Below, in pieces: positions 35,098-43,001 of a stretch of 64,000 bases of DNA. The stretch's first letter is position 1; each line of letters starts with the position of its first letter. The DNA comes from CAZZBK01 sp964387325. Lineage in GTDB: Bacteria > Planctomycetota > Planctomycetia > Pirellulales > PNKZ01. The notes under the pieces were generated by a model that saw only the letters and a program-made list of their open reading frames with translations, ran no database searches and was not told the origin of the DNA. Both the position numbers and the translations under genes were made by a program. Location: contig CAYLYE010000005.1 in assembly GCA_964387325.1 (NCBI GenBank), positions 1-64,000 of the forward strand, given 5' to 3'.

Positions 35098-35209
35098 CTT
35101 CTTCTTCGGCGCGTCGATTAATTGCCTCGTCGTGTGCCGAGTCGCAATGACTCTGGCCTAGACGATGGCTCTCGACGCCCCGCCCAATTTTGCTGGCAAC
35201 AACGAGAAA

Positions 35210-35250
35210 GAGCCGTCCAACTCACGTGGGTTGGACGGCTCTAAGTTTTT
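35210..35250 (+). terminator. Rho-independent terminator after the micropeptide
   Basis: GAGCCGTCCAA (35210-35220) and TTGGACGGCTC (35231-35241) form a perfect 11-base stem, extended by a near-palindromic loop centred on CACGTG, followed by TAAGTTTTT. The form is textbook for an intrinsic terminator on the forward strand. Confidence 0.88.
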
Positions 35251-35327
35251 AATGGGGCAGTGGTTAGCGAGACCCGTGGTGAACAAGCCTAGGTCGGCCA
35301 CGCGCAAGACTGGGTGCCCCAAGCCGG

Positions 35328-35342
35328 GGCGGCTCTGCCGCC
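35328..35342. repeat. short GC hairpin
   Basis: GGCGGC (35328-35333), TCT, GCCGCC (35337-35342) form a perfect six-base stem in the spacer downstream of the PAS gene. The surrounding CCAAGCCGGGGCGG resembles the base of the longer GC repeat at 28262-28314, suggesting related REP-like sequences. Confidence 0.35.
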
Positions 35343-35393
35343 GTGGTACCAACGACCGACGTGCCGGTTCGGAGAATTATTGTCTCGACCTGC

Positions 35394-35879
35394 TCAGAAT
35401 ATCCGCTCGTGCGAGACAACGATCCGCGGCGCCAGAGACTCGCGCACTCGACTCACTCGGACGGCAAACAAATGCCGTCGATCATCGGTCTCGTAGCTAT
35501 AGCGCAGGTACACGCTCGCATAGCGCCCGTTGATCACATCGCGAATTCCGTCGGCGACCAGTTGGGCCTCGCGCGCTGCGTCGCCGCTGGTGTGATCGCA
35601 AACCTGAAGATAGTTCATGCCGACACCGTGGCTTGAACTGCACATGCCATTTTCATTCGCAAAGTTGCGCCAAGCATCGTTGATGGCCAAAATCTCGCCG
35701 CGCTCGTCGAGCACCGCAACATGCGCTGCCAGCGCGTTGAGTCGTTCCCACATCGCGGGCCGCACGATCGGCGCGACAATCGGGGCACGCCAAGCCGTGG
35801 GCGAAGGGTAGCCATCGTAGCTGGGTGTGTAAGTGGCTTCACCACCGCCAAACCATGTATTGCCCAATGAGTCGGACAT
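35394..35879 (-). CDS. single PAS-domain protein
   Basis: The 161-residue protein has a short Gly/Tyr/Pro-rich N-terminus and then one PAS fold: HVAVLDERGEILAINDAWRN, the segment GVGMNYLQVCDH and the final strands YLRYSYETDDRRHLFAVRVSRV. No kinase, GGDEF or DNA-binding output domain follows, so it must signal through a partner or bind a ligand on its own. The frame is open to 35930, but the ATG at 35879 has GAGG six bases upstream (GAGGTCGACA-ATG on the reverse strand). The ligand is not predictable. Confidence 0.75.
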   Translation of the reverse strand: MSDSLGNTWFGGGEATYTPSYDGYPSPTAWRAPIVAPIVRPAMWERLNALAAHVAVLDERGEILAINDAWRNFANENGMCSSSHGVGMNYLQVCDHTSGDAAREAQLVADGIRDVINGRYASVYLRYSYETDDRRHLFAVRVSRVRESLAPRIVVSHERIF

Positions 35880-36023
35880 TGTCGACCTCGCTCGCTGCGT
35901 GATGTGAATCCAGATCAAAGCCAAGTACAACCTTGGTCTAACACGTGCGGCCCGAGCGACTCAAGAATTTCTGCCACGCGAAACCGTAGTTGCTAAAGTT
36001 TTCCGCGCCGGCTCGTAACGATT

Positions 36024-36917
36024 CTAGCGATCGCTTAAACCTGCCGGGCCGTTGTCGCACTCGATCGCCCTTGGGGGCGTCGAACGCAGATATCGGAACC
36101 CCAATCCCAGCAGGATCAAACCGCCGCCGGCAAAGGTCCAGACCGCCGGCAGCTCGCCCCAGGCCAACGCAACCCACAGCGGCACCAATAGCGGCTCGAG
36201 CAAGCCGATCGCCGCGGCCTCTTGGCTGGGGATCCGTTTAAGTCCCTGGGCAAACAGCCAATACGGAATTGCCAACTGCAACACGCCGAAGGCGATGAGC
36301 ATGCCCCACTGGTTTCCCTCGGGCAACGGACAATGCGTGAGCACGTAGGGGGACAACAGCAGTGCAGAGGTCGATTGATTGATCACGATCAGCCAAGCGG
36401 CGTCGAAGGCGTGCAGTCGGCGGAGCGAAACGACCACCACGGCATAGAACGCGCCGCTGAGGGTCCCCAACCCGACGCCCAACAACGCCGAGGGGCTGAC
36501 GACATAGATCGACTCGCACACCATGATCACGGCCGCGCCGGCGAGACCCGAGACGAGCGGGATCAAATTGCGGCGATCGAACGGCTCGTGGTAGAGCCAC
36601 AAGCCGGAGAGGAACACCCAGAGCGGCGCGGTGTTTTGCAGCCAGATGGCGTTGGCCGCGGTGGTGTACGTCATGCTGGGCAGAAAGGTGCAGTTCATCA
36701 GCCAGAAGCTGAGCGCCATCGGAATCATCCGCACATCCCATTGCACGCGTCGGACGAGCGGCAGCAGGCAAGCGACCGCGAAGATGGCGCGCCAAAACGC
36801 GAGCGCTAAACCGCGCGAGTCGCTTGGCCAGTTCTCGAACGTGGGCGATTTGACAAAGAAGCCGTTGATGCTCCAGAAGAACGCCGCGGCAAGCACAAGC
36901 AATCGGCCGGTGTTCAT
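36024..36917 (-). CDS. EamA/DMT-family transporter
   Basis: The 297-residue integral membrane protein has about ten hydrophobic helices arranged as two EamA repeats. The first begins LLVLAAAFFWSINGFFVKSP and the second LLGVGLGTLSGAFYAVVVVSL, with the family end WVALAWGELPAVWTFAGGGLILLG. Drug/metabolite transporters of this type export amino acids, nucleotides or other metabolites; the substrate cannot be inferred. Its stop is 144 bases from the start of the PAS gene, and the zinc-ribbon protein gene ends 44 bases upstream of its start on the same strand. Confidence 0.9.
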   Translation of the reverse strand: MNTGRLLVLAAAFFWSINGFFVKSPTFENWPSDSRGLALAFWRAIFAVACLLPLVRRVQWDVRMIPMALSFWLMNCTFLPSMTYTTAANAIWLQNTAPLWVFLSGLWLYHEPFDRRNLIPLVSGLAGAAVIMVCESIYVVSPSALLGVGLGTLSGAFYAVVVVSLRRLHAFDAAWLIVINQSTSALLLSPYVLTHCPLPEGNQWGMLIAFGVLQLAIPYWLFAQGLKRIPSQEAAAIGLLEPLLVPLWVALAWGELPAVWTFAGGGLILLGLGFRYLRSTPPRAIECDNGPAGLSDR

Positions 36918-36961
36918 GTCGAGGGTTTACCGGTCGAGGAGGGCTGACAGCGGCGGGCAGC

Positions 36962-37600
36962 TTATTTGCCGCGACGCGTTTTCTTGCCGCGCTTCCAATT
37001 CATAATCAATAGCACGATCGCAGCCAGAGCGGCGCCGCTCGCCAACCACCACACGACCGACACGCCTTCCAACTCCTCGTGAAAGATAGGCTTCACGACC
37101 AACGCCCACAAGAGCATCCACACGAACGACACGCCCACGCCGATCGCCGCGCGAATCGACCATGTCACGAACGCCTGATTGACCGCTTCTTCCTTCTGTT
37201 GACGTTCCTGCTCGATCTTCCGCTTGTATTCCAAGCTGTTTTCGTAGAGCAAGTCCATCTGTTGATGGCAGTGCGGACAGAGCGCCCGTTTGCCAAGGAT
37301 ATCGGAAGGCGTTTCGAGCACGTGACCGTTCGGGCAGGGGATGTGCACCAGCTCGGGAATCTCCGGCTCGACGGGTTCCGGTTCGGGCTCGGGCTCCGGT
37401 TCAGGCTCAATCTCTGGCTGCACAAACTCTTCTTGTGGCGGTGGCGCGGGAGGACCGCCCATGCCGCTCTGACCCATTCCCGGATTCATCATCGGTACGA
37501 CGAACAGTGAACCGCACAACGGGCACTGACTCTGTCGCCCCATCTGCGACTCGTCCCCCTGCAACAAATGACCCTGTGGGCAATAGAACTGAAACGGCAT
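36962..37600 (-). CDS. zinc-ribbon membrane protein with Glu-Pro linker
   Basis: The 212-residue protein has two similar zinc-binding modules: CPQGHLL with CPLC (residues 7-31) and CPNGHVL with CPHC (about residues 90-112). An EPEPEPEPEP linker joins them. A charged coiled-coil segment (YKRKIEQERQQKEEAV) leads to two membrane helices near the C-terminus, which ends in a basic tail KRGKKTRRGK. This is a planctomycete-type hypothetical; the ribbons would face the cytoplasm if the basic tail does. A role in protein or nucleic-acid contact at the membrane is guesswork. Confidence 0.75.
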   Translation of the reverse strand: MPFQFYCPQGHLLQGDESQMGRQSQCPLCGSLFVVPMMNPGMGQSGMGGPPAPPPQEEFVQPEIEPEPEPEPEPEPVEPEIPELVHIPCPNGHVLETPSDILGKRALCPHCHQQMDLLYENSLEYKRKIEQERQQKEEAVNQAFVTWSIRAAIGVGVSFVWMLLWALVVKPIFHEELEGVSVVWWLASGAALAAIVLLIMNWKRGKKTRRGK

Positions 37601-37677
37601 GTTGAACTACTTTCGTCGAGATCTCGGTTTTTAAATGGTGGTCTGGTTTCAAACGTTTCCGCCGTCTCAACCATCGC

Positions 37678-38280
37678 TCACGTCGACACCGTCAAGTGGG
37701 GCTTCACGGCTCGCTGCCAACCGTAGTCGAAGAGTAACTGCCATTCGAGCCACTGAATTTCACGACCCAGCGCGGCGCATGGCGCGCCTTGAGTTACGAT
37801 CGCGGCGCACAAATCCACGAACCGCGATGCGCTCCAGGTCGTCTGCTCGAGCAAGTAGCGTGCCACGTGCGGCAGTGGCTCGGTCTGCTCGGCCGCGATC
37901 GCCGCCGCCTGGGCTGCTGCGTTTAGCTCAGCTTCGATCGGATGCGCTCCGGCCTGGTGGAACCAATATTTGGCGTTGCTGTAGTCCCCTTCGCGACGGT
38001 GCATCATGCCGTGCCAGTAGCTCCCCTCTGACGTTTCGATTTGCTGGCTGATGTGATGTGCGCGATCGAGAAAATCGAAGTGCAGCCACAACGCGGCGCG
38101 ACAGGTGTCGGCCCAAGTCGGATCGACCACCCGCTGTCCCGCGAGCCGAGAATCGTCGAGCAGTCGCGTGAGGGTCGTTTCGAGCGTGGCGGAGGCTCGA
38201 CCGGGCCCCAACTCGGCGCGGCGCTCCCCAGCCAGCAGTGGGGCAAGGTCCGCGCCATATATTTGGGGATCGAAACGCAT
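37678..38280 (-). CDS. conserved hypothetical protein (200 residues)
   Basis: I do not recognise a named family. The protein is soluble and helical with a conserved-looking central block, SYWHGMMHRREGDYSNAKYW, which resembles TPR-like helices (the phrase WHGMMHRREGDY-NAKYW recurs in planctomycete hypotheticals as I recall them). There is no signal peptide or membrane segment. The ATG at 38280 gives MRFDPQIYGADLAPLLAG. It is transcribed away from rpsA across a 347-base divergent spacer, and lies 77 bases upstream of the zinc-ribbon gene on the same strand. Confidence 0.65.
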   Translation of the reverse strand: MRFDPQIYGADLAPLLAGERRAELGPGRASATLETTLTRLLDDSRLAGQRVVDPTWADTCRAALWLHFDFLDRAHHISQQIETSEGSYWHGMMHRREGDYSNAKYWFHQAGAHPIEAELNAAAQAAAIAAEQTEPLPHVARYLLEQTTWSASRFVDLCAAIVTQGAPCAALGREIQWLEWQLLFDYGWQRAVKPHLTVST

Positions 38281-38627
38281 TGTCGACCGGGGTCGGGTTT
38301 CAGTTTAAATAGGGCAAGAATTCCATCGTAATCAACACCCGTCGCGAATCGCACCCCCTCAGTCTGGTTATGCTATAGTTCATTTGTAAAGCTCGATTTC
38401 CTCGGGTTCGGGTTATCATCGGTCAAGCCGGGCGGTCGAGCGGATCGATCGTGACTCGTATTTCAGGGGTAATTCGTCTCGGTGGCGGAATAATTGAACT
38501 TGGCCCGGCACTTTTTTTACGAGTCGAGCGGAAACTCTACCCGACCTTGTGACGCGCCGTTACACTGACAAATTCCCTGAATTTTTTTCCTGCGCAAGCT
38601 CTTTTGACCTGGGTAACCGACACCATC
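38281..38627 (+). other. divergent spacer and rpsA leader
   Basis: No gene is seen in these 347 bases. The region must contain promoters in both directions. The part from about 38400 to 38627 would be a long untranslated leader of rpsA with short T-runs (38512-38519 and 38583-38588). Autoregulatory leader structures are known for ribosomal protein genes, but I could not fold one by eye. Confidence 0.35.
38371..38379 (+). promoter_or_regulatory. possible extended -10 element for rpsA
   Basis: TGCTATAGT at 38371-38379 matches an extended -10 (TGnTATAAT-like). No clear -35 precedes it, which is acceptable for extended -10 promoters. It lies about 250 bases before the rpsA start. Confidence 0.35.
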
Positions 38628-40052
38628 ATGAGTTCTGATCCGAATTCGCCCGTTCCCGCTGACGTCCCTGCTGTCGATGTTCCGCTCACGGGCGAAGCAA
38701 ACGAGTCGAAAGACAATCGCGTTCGCATTGGCACTCAACGAGCCGGCAGTGGTCCGGTGCGGGCCAAGGCCCAGTTCAAAGGGGGCGAAGAACGACCTGA
38801 GCCCAAGGCCAAGGTCGCCGTTCCGAATCGTCGCCAGCGAATGAGCGACGAGATGGAGTTGGAGCTCGTCGCCGCTTTTGGCGATGCGACGGTCGACGAC
38901 CTGCTCGTCGACAAGGGAGACAAAGCCAATCGCGAGATCCCGCCCGAGTCAAAATGCCAGGGGCGTGTGGCGATGGTGCATAACGACGACGTGTTCGTCG
39001 AGCTGGGGGGGCGCAATCAAGGCGTGCTCTCGTTGCGGCAGTTCACGGATCCGCCCGAAATCGGCGCGATCGTCGAGGTGATTGTCGATCGCTACTTGCC
39101 TGAGGAGGCGATCTACCAAATCCGCTTGCCGCAAGGCGCCGTGCAAGTGGGCGACTGGTCCGAGATCAGCGACGGGATGTTCGTCGAGGTGCGCGTGACG
39201 GGGCACAACAAGGGAGGCCTCGAGTGCGAGGTCAGCAACCTGCGCGCGTTCATGCCGGCCGGACAAGTCTCGCCCTATCGCGTCGAGGACCTGTCGACCT
39301 TCGTGGGCCAGAAGCTCACCTGCTTGGTGACCGAGTGTAATCCCGATCGACGCAATCTGGTCGTGAGTCGTCGCGCGGTGGTCGAGTACGAACAGTCGCA
39401 AGCGCGCGAGAAGCTCTGGACCGAGCTGGAAGAAGGTCAAGTTCGCGAAGGGACCGTTCGCAGCCTGATGGATTTCGGCGCGTTCGTCGACCTGGGCGGC
39501 GTCGACGGCCTGATCCACATCAGTCAGATGAGTTGGAAGCGCATCAAGCATCCCAACGAGTTGCTCAAGGTGGGAGACAGCGTCAAGGTGTTGGTACGCA
39601 AGATCGATCGCGAGACCCGCAAGGTCGGCCTGACGCTGCGTGACTTGGCAGGCGACCCTTGGACCAACATTCAGGATAAGTACCCGGTCGGCAGCATTGC
39701 CCGCGGCAGTGTGACGCGCGTGATGGAGTTTGGCGCGTTTGTCGAGATTGAGCCGGGAGTCGAAGGGCTCGTTCACATCAGCGAACTCTCGCACGGTCGC
39801 GTGTTCCGCGTCACCGACTTTATCAAGGAAGGGGACACGGTCGAGGCCAAGGTCGTCTCGCTCGATCCCGATGAACGGCGCATTGGGCTGTCGATGAAGG
39901 CCCTACAGTCGCGGCCCGAGAAGAAAAAAGCCGACGACGAACCGGCCGAAGAAGAGACGGTCGAGCCGATCGTCCGCAAGCACACCGGTCCGCTCAAGGG
40001 GGGCGCGTCGTCGGGCAAGTCCGAAGGCGCTAAGTTCGGCCTGAAGTGGTAG
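38628..40052 (+). CDS. rpsA: 30S ribosomal protein S1 (four S1 domains)
   Basis: The 474-residue protein contains four S1 RNA-binding domains: CQGRVAMVHNDDVFVELGGR, a divergent second one (VEVRVTGHNKGGLECEVSNL), and two canonical ones (GTVRSLMDFGAFVDLGGVDG and GSVTRVMEFGAFVEIEPGVE, both with GLxHISxxS). The long N-terminal region (about 100 residues) is charged and disordered, and the C-terminal tail is Lys/Gly-rich. E. coli S1 has six domains; four is common in other phyla. It helps mRNA binding to the ribosome. The ATG at 38628 was chosen over an ATG 24 bases upstream; neither has a clear Shine-Dalgarno. Confidence 0.9.
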   Translation: MSSDPNSPVPADVPAVDVPLTGEANESKDNRVRIGTQRAGSGPVRAKAQFKGGEERPEPKAKVAVPNRRQRMSDEMELELVAAFGDATVDDLLVDKGDKANREIPPESKCQGRVAMVHNDDVFVELGGRNQGVLSLRQFTDPPEIGAIVEVIVDRYLPEEAIYQIRLPQGAVQVGDWSEISDGMFVEVRVTGHNKGGLECEVSNLRAFMPAGQVSPYRVEDLSTFVGQKLTCLVTECNPDRRNLVVSRRAVVEYEQSQAREKLWTELEEGQVREGTVRSLMDFGAFVDLGGVDGLIHISQMSWKRIKHPNELLKVGDSVKVLVRKIDRETRKVGLTLRDLAGDPWTNIQDKYPVGSIARGSVTRVMEFGAFVEIEPGVEGLVHISELSHGRVFRVTDFIKEGDTVEAKVVSLDPDERRIGLSMKALQSRPEKKKADDEPAEEETVEPIVRKHTGPLKGGASSGKSEGAKFGLKW

Positions 40053-40166
40053 CCCGCCAAGCCATTCGCTGCGGATGCTGACCTCCTAGCGACCGGCAGC
40101 AGAATCGGATGGATCGACAACGGTGGATATGCGAGAATGATCGCTTCGCCTTGAGGAGGCTATGCG

Positions 40167-41717
40167 ATGAATACACTGTTACGCATGCTCGGTTCGCCGC
40201 GACGTTGTTGCGATGGGCTCACCCGCCGCGAGACCCTCGCCGCCGGTGCGCTCACCTGCCTGGGCTCGACGTTCAACCTCGAAACGTTGCTCGCCGCCGA
40301 GCAGTCCGGCCAACTCCGCCAGGGTAAAGCCAAGAACGTGATCGTGCTGTATCTGCTGGGCGGCGCCGCCACGCAAGATATGTACGATCTCAAGCCCTCG
40401 GCCCCCTCGGGCATCCGGAGCGAGTTCGCGCCCATCAGCACCTCGACCACCGGCATTCAGGTCTGCGAGCATCTCCCCAAGACCGCCCGCTGGATGCACC
40501 GCACGGCGCTCATTCGCTCGCTCAATCACAAGGCGGGCTGTCATAATTGCCTGCCGAGCTACTCGGGCTACGAGGTTTCGCCCCTCGACCAGCATCCGCG
40601 CGACACCGACCCGCCCAGCATGGGTTCGATCTGCGAGTACTTATTTAAGGATGCGCAGCAAAAAAGCCTAGGCGAGCAACGCGAAGCCGGCCAATACCGG
40701 GCTTCCGCTGGTCGCCCTGGTTCATTAACCGAGCAGTCGTCAATAAATACTAAGACCTCGGGCGAGGATCTGCCCGCCTATGTGTATATGCCCAACTGGT
40801 TGGGCTGGGGGCAGGCGTTTCGCCGCGCCGGGCCGTATGGCGGCTTCCTCGGCAAACGCTACGATGCCTTCACGACCGAGTGCAATCCAACCGTCGACGA
40901 AGGGGTCAAACCCGTTGCGGGCAAACCGGCCACCGTGCGCGGCGTGCCCCTGTTGCCTCACAGTGCCTTGCCCCCTGAGATCACGGTCGATCGACTGGAC
41001 CGCCGCAAGAGTTTGCTGCGGCAGATCGACGAGGGCTACCGGCAACTGGATCAAAGCGGCGAACTCGCTCGCTACAACGATATTCAGCAGCGGGCGCTCG
41101 GCGTGCTGGGCGCCTCGAAGCTCGCCGACGCCTTTAATCTGGCCAAGGAGTCGGCCCAGTTGGTCGAGCGTTATGGCAACTCGCTCTTTGGTAACAGCGC
41201 CTTGGTAGCCCGACGGTTGGTCGAGCGCGGCGTGCGATTTGTGAACGTGACGTTTGACCTGTACCACACCGCTCCCGGCTTGCTCGACTACGACGCCTGG
41301 GACACGCATCGCAACAACTTCAGCATCCTGAAAGAGAACAAGCTGCCGGTGTTCGATCAGGTGTACTCGGCCTTGCTCGAGGACCTCGACGCGCGTGGCA
41401 TGCTCGACGAGACACTCGTGGTTGTCACGAGCGAGATGGGCCGCACGCCGAAGGTGAACGGCAACGGCGGCCGCGACCATTGGACGTACTGCTACGGTAG
41501 CATGTTCGCCGGCGCTGGGGTGAAAGGGGGCGCGGTCGTTGGCGCATCGGATGACACCGCCGCGTATGTGAAAGATCGCCCCGTGAGCACGACCGAGTTG
41601 TGTGCCACGGTGTACGAGTTGCTTGGCATCAGTCCCGAGTTCCGTGTTCCCGACCGTTTCGGCCGCCCGCACCCGATCGGGATGGGCGCCGAGCCGATCC
41701 GCGAATTGCTGGCGTAG
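40167..41717 (+). CDS. DUF1501 family protein with palindromic insertion
   Basis: This 516-residue DUF1501 protein has a Tat-type leader (TRRETLAAGALTCLG, Arg20-Arg21), the family blocks NVIVLYLLGGAATQDMYDLKP, IRSLNHKAGCHNC, AYVYMPNWLGWGQAFRRAGPYGG, LVARRLVERGVRFVNV and VVVTSEMGRTPKVNG, and the end LLGISPEFRVPDRFGRPHPI. About 31 residues between FKDAQ and SGEDLPAYVY (40661-40754) do not look like the family and coincide with a palindromic DNA element; the frame is kept. The product is probably exported. No PSCyt1 partner is adjacent here, unlike the gene at 1436. Confidence 0.88.
   Translation: MNTLLRMLGSPRRCCDGLTRRETLAAGALTCLGSTFNLETLLAAEQSGQLRQGKAKNVIVLYLLGGAATQDMYDLKPSAPSGIRSEFAPISTSTTGIQVCEHLPKTARWMHRTALIRSLNHKAGCHNCLPSYSGYEVSPLDQHPRDTDPPSMGSICEYLFKDAQQKSLGEQREAGQYRASAGRPGSLTEQSSINTKTSGEDLPAYVYMPNWLGWGQAFRRAGPYGGFLGKRYDAFTTECNPTVDEGVKPVAGKPATVRGVPLLPHSALPPEITVDRLDRRKSLLRQIDEGYRQLDQSGELARYNDIQQRALGVLGASKLADAFNLAKESAQLVERYGNSLFGNSALVARRLVERGVRFVNVTFDLYHTAPGLLDYDAWDTHRNNFSILKENKLPVFDQVYSALLEDLDARGMLDETLVVVTSEMGRTPKVNGNGGRDHWTYCYGSMFAGAGVKGGAVVGASDDTAAYVKDRPVSTTELCATVYELLGISPEFRVPDRFGRPHPIGMGAEPIRELLA
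40671..40716. repeat. palindromic element inserted in a DUF1501 gene
   Basis: Two 20-base arms (40671-40690 and 40697-40716) starting GGCGA and ending TCGCC pair over most of their length with a few mismatches and one shift, around the loop CCAATA. The element and the flanking AT-richer bases up to about 40754 encode residues that fit poorly with the DUF1501 family. Confidence 0.6.
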
Positions 41718-41721
41718 GTCA

Positions 41722-42021
41722 TCAAGCTCGCCCCGGCAAGCTGCCTTTTGGAAAACACGAAAACGGGTCGCCAACGGTAGGAAATATCTCCACCCGATCC
41801 AGGATCGACTTAGGCTGGTTGGCAGACTTCGTTTCACTGTAGCGGAAGTGGCACTCAATCTTCTCGACCACCCCCTTCAAGGCTTCTGCCTTCCTGCGAT
41901 GGTCGGCTCCTGCCATCGCCTTACTATTTGCCCCGAGGGCCGTCCGTAATCCGTCATTGTTCAGGCTACGGTCAATGTACCAAAACCAACCACCATGCCC
42001 AGCCCCTTTTGTGGTAGGGGT
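41722..42021 (-). pseudogene. possible C-terminal remnant of a serine recombinase
   Basis: A reverse open frame of 99 codons runs from just after a stop at 42022-42024 to a TGA at 41722-41724. Its part KAEALKGVVEKIECHF followed by ILDRVEIFPTVGDPF resembles the C-terminal end of large serine recombinases. No catalytic N-terminal domain is present anywhere nearby, so if real this is a truncated relic. It contains the left inverted repeat of the cassette. The resemblance is by eye and weak; an antisense chance frame is possible. Confidence 0.3.
41730..41756 (+). repeat. left inverted repeat of the accessory cassette
   Basis: This 27-base segment, ending in CCTTTTGGAAAAC, matches the reverse complement of 44271-44297 at 23 of 27 positions, including the last 13 without a mismatch. 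It lies 13 bases after the DUF1501 stop and bounds the AT-richer four-gene cassette on the left. Confidence 0.6.
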
Positions 42022-42046
42022 TTACGGCGGCGACTACAAAAATTAT

Positions 42047-42075
42047 TTGACCTGTATTGTACAACCGTATAGTAT
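42047..42075 (+). promoter_or_regulatory. sigma-70-type promoter of the accessory cassette
   Basis: TTGACC (42047-42052) and TAGTAT (42070-42075) are separated by 17 bases; the overlapping TATAGT at 42068-42073 gives 15. The region is AT-rich and lies 44 bases before the GTG of the DUF6338-like gene. This is the clearest promoter-like pair in the accessory region. Confidence 0.55.
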
Positions 42076-42118
42076 TTGGAGATACACTTCGCCAACGGAC
42101 TAAGCGAGGGGCAGTGTC

Positions 42119-42916
42119 GTGCCTTCAACTGACGTTCTAAGGATTATCTACTCATTGCTGCCAGGCTTCCTGGCAGCGTGGATTTTCTACGGCCTCACCG
42201 CTCATCCTCGCAAGGATATGTTCGAGCGGATCGTTCAGGCACTCATCTTCACAGCACTGGTGAACGTGATTGTCTATCCAATCAAGTTGATTCTGATCTC
42301 GATCCACCGGCACACTGGATTCTCCATTGATTGTTGGACCGACGAAACTCAGTTGCTTTGGTCCGTCGTCGTGGCGATTCCGATGGGTTTGTTGTTCGCA
42401 GGTTGGGCAAACAACAACACTGTTCATCGTTGGGTTGGTAATAGAAAGCTGAACCCGTTCAAGTCATACGCCAACGAACAAGAAAAGCATGAGTGTTGGG
42501 AGTGGACAAAGCGTACTTCGTTTCCGTCAGAATGGTTCAGTTCACTGAACCGAGGACGACGGGAAGTTATTCTTCATCTTGAAGATCGCAGAAGAATTAT
42601 CGGCTGGCCCTATGAATGGCCGGACCAACCAGATAGCGGACATTTTGTTCTCCAGGATGCCGCATGGATGCTCCCTTCCAATGAGTTGGCACCACTACAT
42701 TGCGTGGAGGTATTTCTTGTCCCTGCAAAATGTGTGGCTTTCGTAGAGATAATGAGGACTCAGGAAGAAATAGAAAAACGTGTGTCTGCTGATGATGTGA
42801 AAAATGTGGAAACAGTATTGGTAGCATTACAAAAGGAGGAGTGCGATGGGAAGCAAGGAACCACAACCGAGACCTGTGGGAGTGGACAAGAGGCCCCAGG
42901 GCCAAGCATCCGTTAA
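42119..42916 (+). CDS. DUF6338-like membrane protein
   Basis: The 265-residue protein starts at GTG 42119 behind GAGGGG (about 42106-42111). Its N-terminal third holds three hydrophobic helices (IIYSLLPGFLAAWIFYGL, QALIFTALVNVIVYPIKLIL, LLWSVVVAIPMGLLFAGW); the rest is cytoplasmic and contains RRIIGWPYEWPDQPDSGHFV and VEVFLVPAKCVAFVEIMRT. The opening LLPGFLAAxIFYxLT is what I associate with DUF6338, a family without known function. It is the first gene of an AT-richer cassette: 42301-42360 counts 30 G+C of 60, against about 62 percent in argH. Its 3' end overlaps the next small gene by 71 bases. Confidence 0.72.
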   Translation: MPSTDVLRIIYSLLPGFLAAWIFYGLTAHPRKDMFERIVQALIFTALVNVIVYPIKLILISIHRHTGFSIDCWTDETQLLWSVVVAIPMGLLFAGWANNNTVHRWVGNRKLNPFKSYANEQEKHECWEWTKRTSFPSEWFSSLNRGRREVILHLEDRRRIIGWPYEWPDQPDSGHFVLQDAAWMLPSNELAPLHCVEVFLVPAKCVAFVEIMRTQEEIEKRVSADDVKNVETVLVALQKEECDGKQGTTTETCGSGQEAPGPSIR

Positions 42917-42989
42917 TGGCGAACGAAATCAATCTGGCGTGAATGTTCGACCAGTTTCACCACCGCCACCACCACCACCGAAGAAATAG
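42846..42989 (+). CDS. 47-residue small protein with poly-proline tail (copy A)
   Basis: ATG at 42846 is preceded by a perfect AAGGAGG at 42833-42839, six bases upstream, so translation is very likely although the gene starts inside the DUF6338-like gene in another frame. The 47-residue product is polar and probably unstructured (MGSKEPQPRPVGVDKRPQGQ at its start) and ends RPVSPPPPPPPKK. The same tail occurs in the next gene, with a shared SxNGxRxQS segment before it. No homologue is known to me. Seven consecutive prolines three codons before the stop should slow ribosomes unless EF-P acts. Confidence 0.7.
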   Translation: MGSKEPQPRPVGVDKRPQGQASVNGERNQSGVNVRPVSPPPPPPPKK

Positions 42990-43001
42990 GAGTGAAGCAA
43001 G

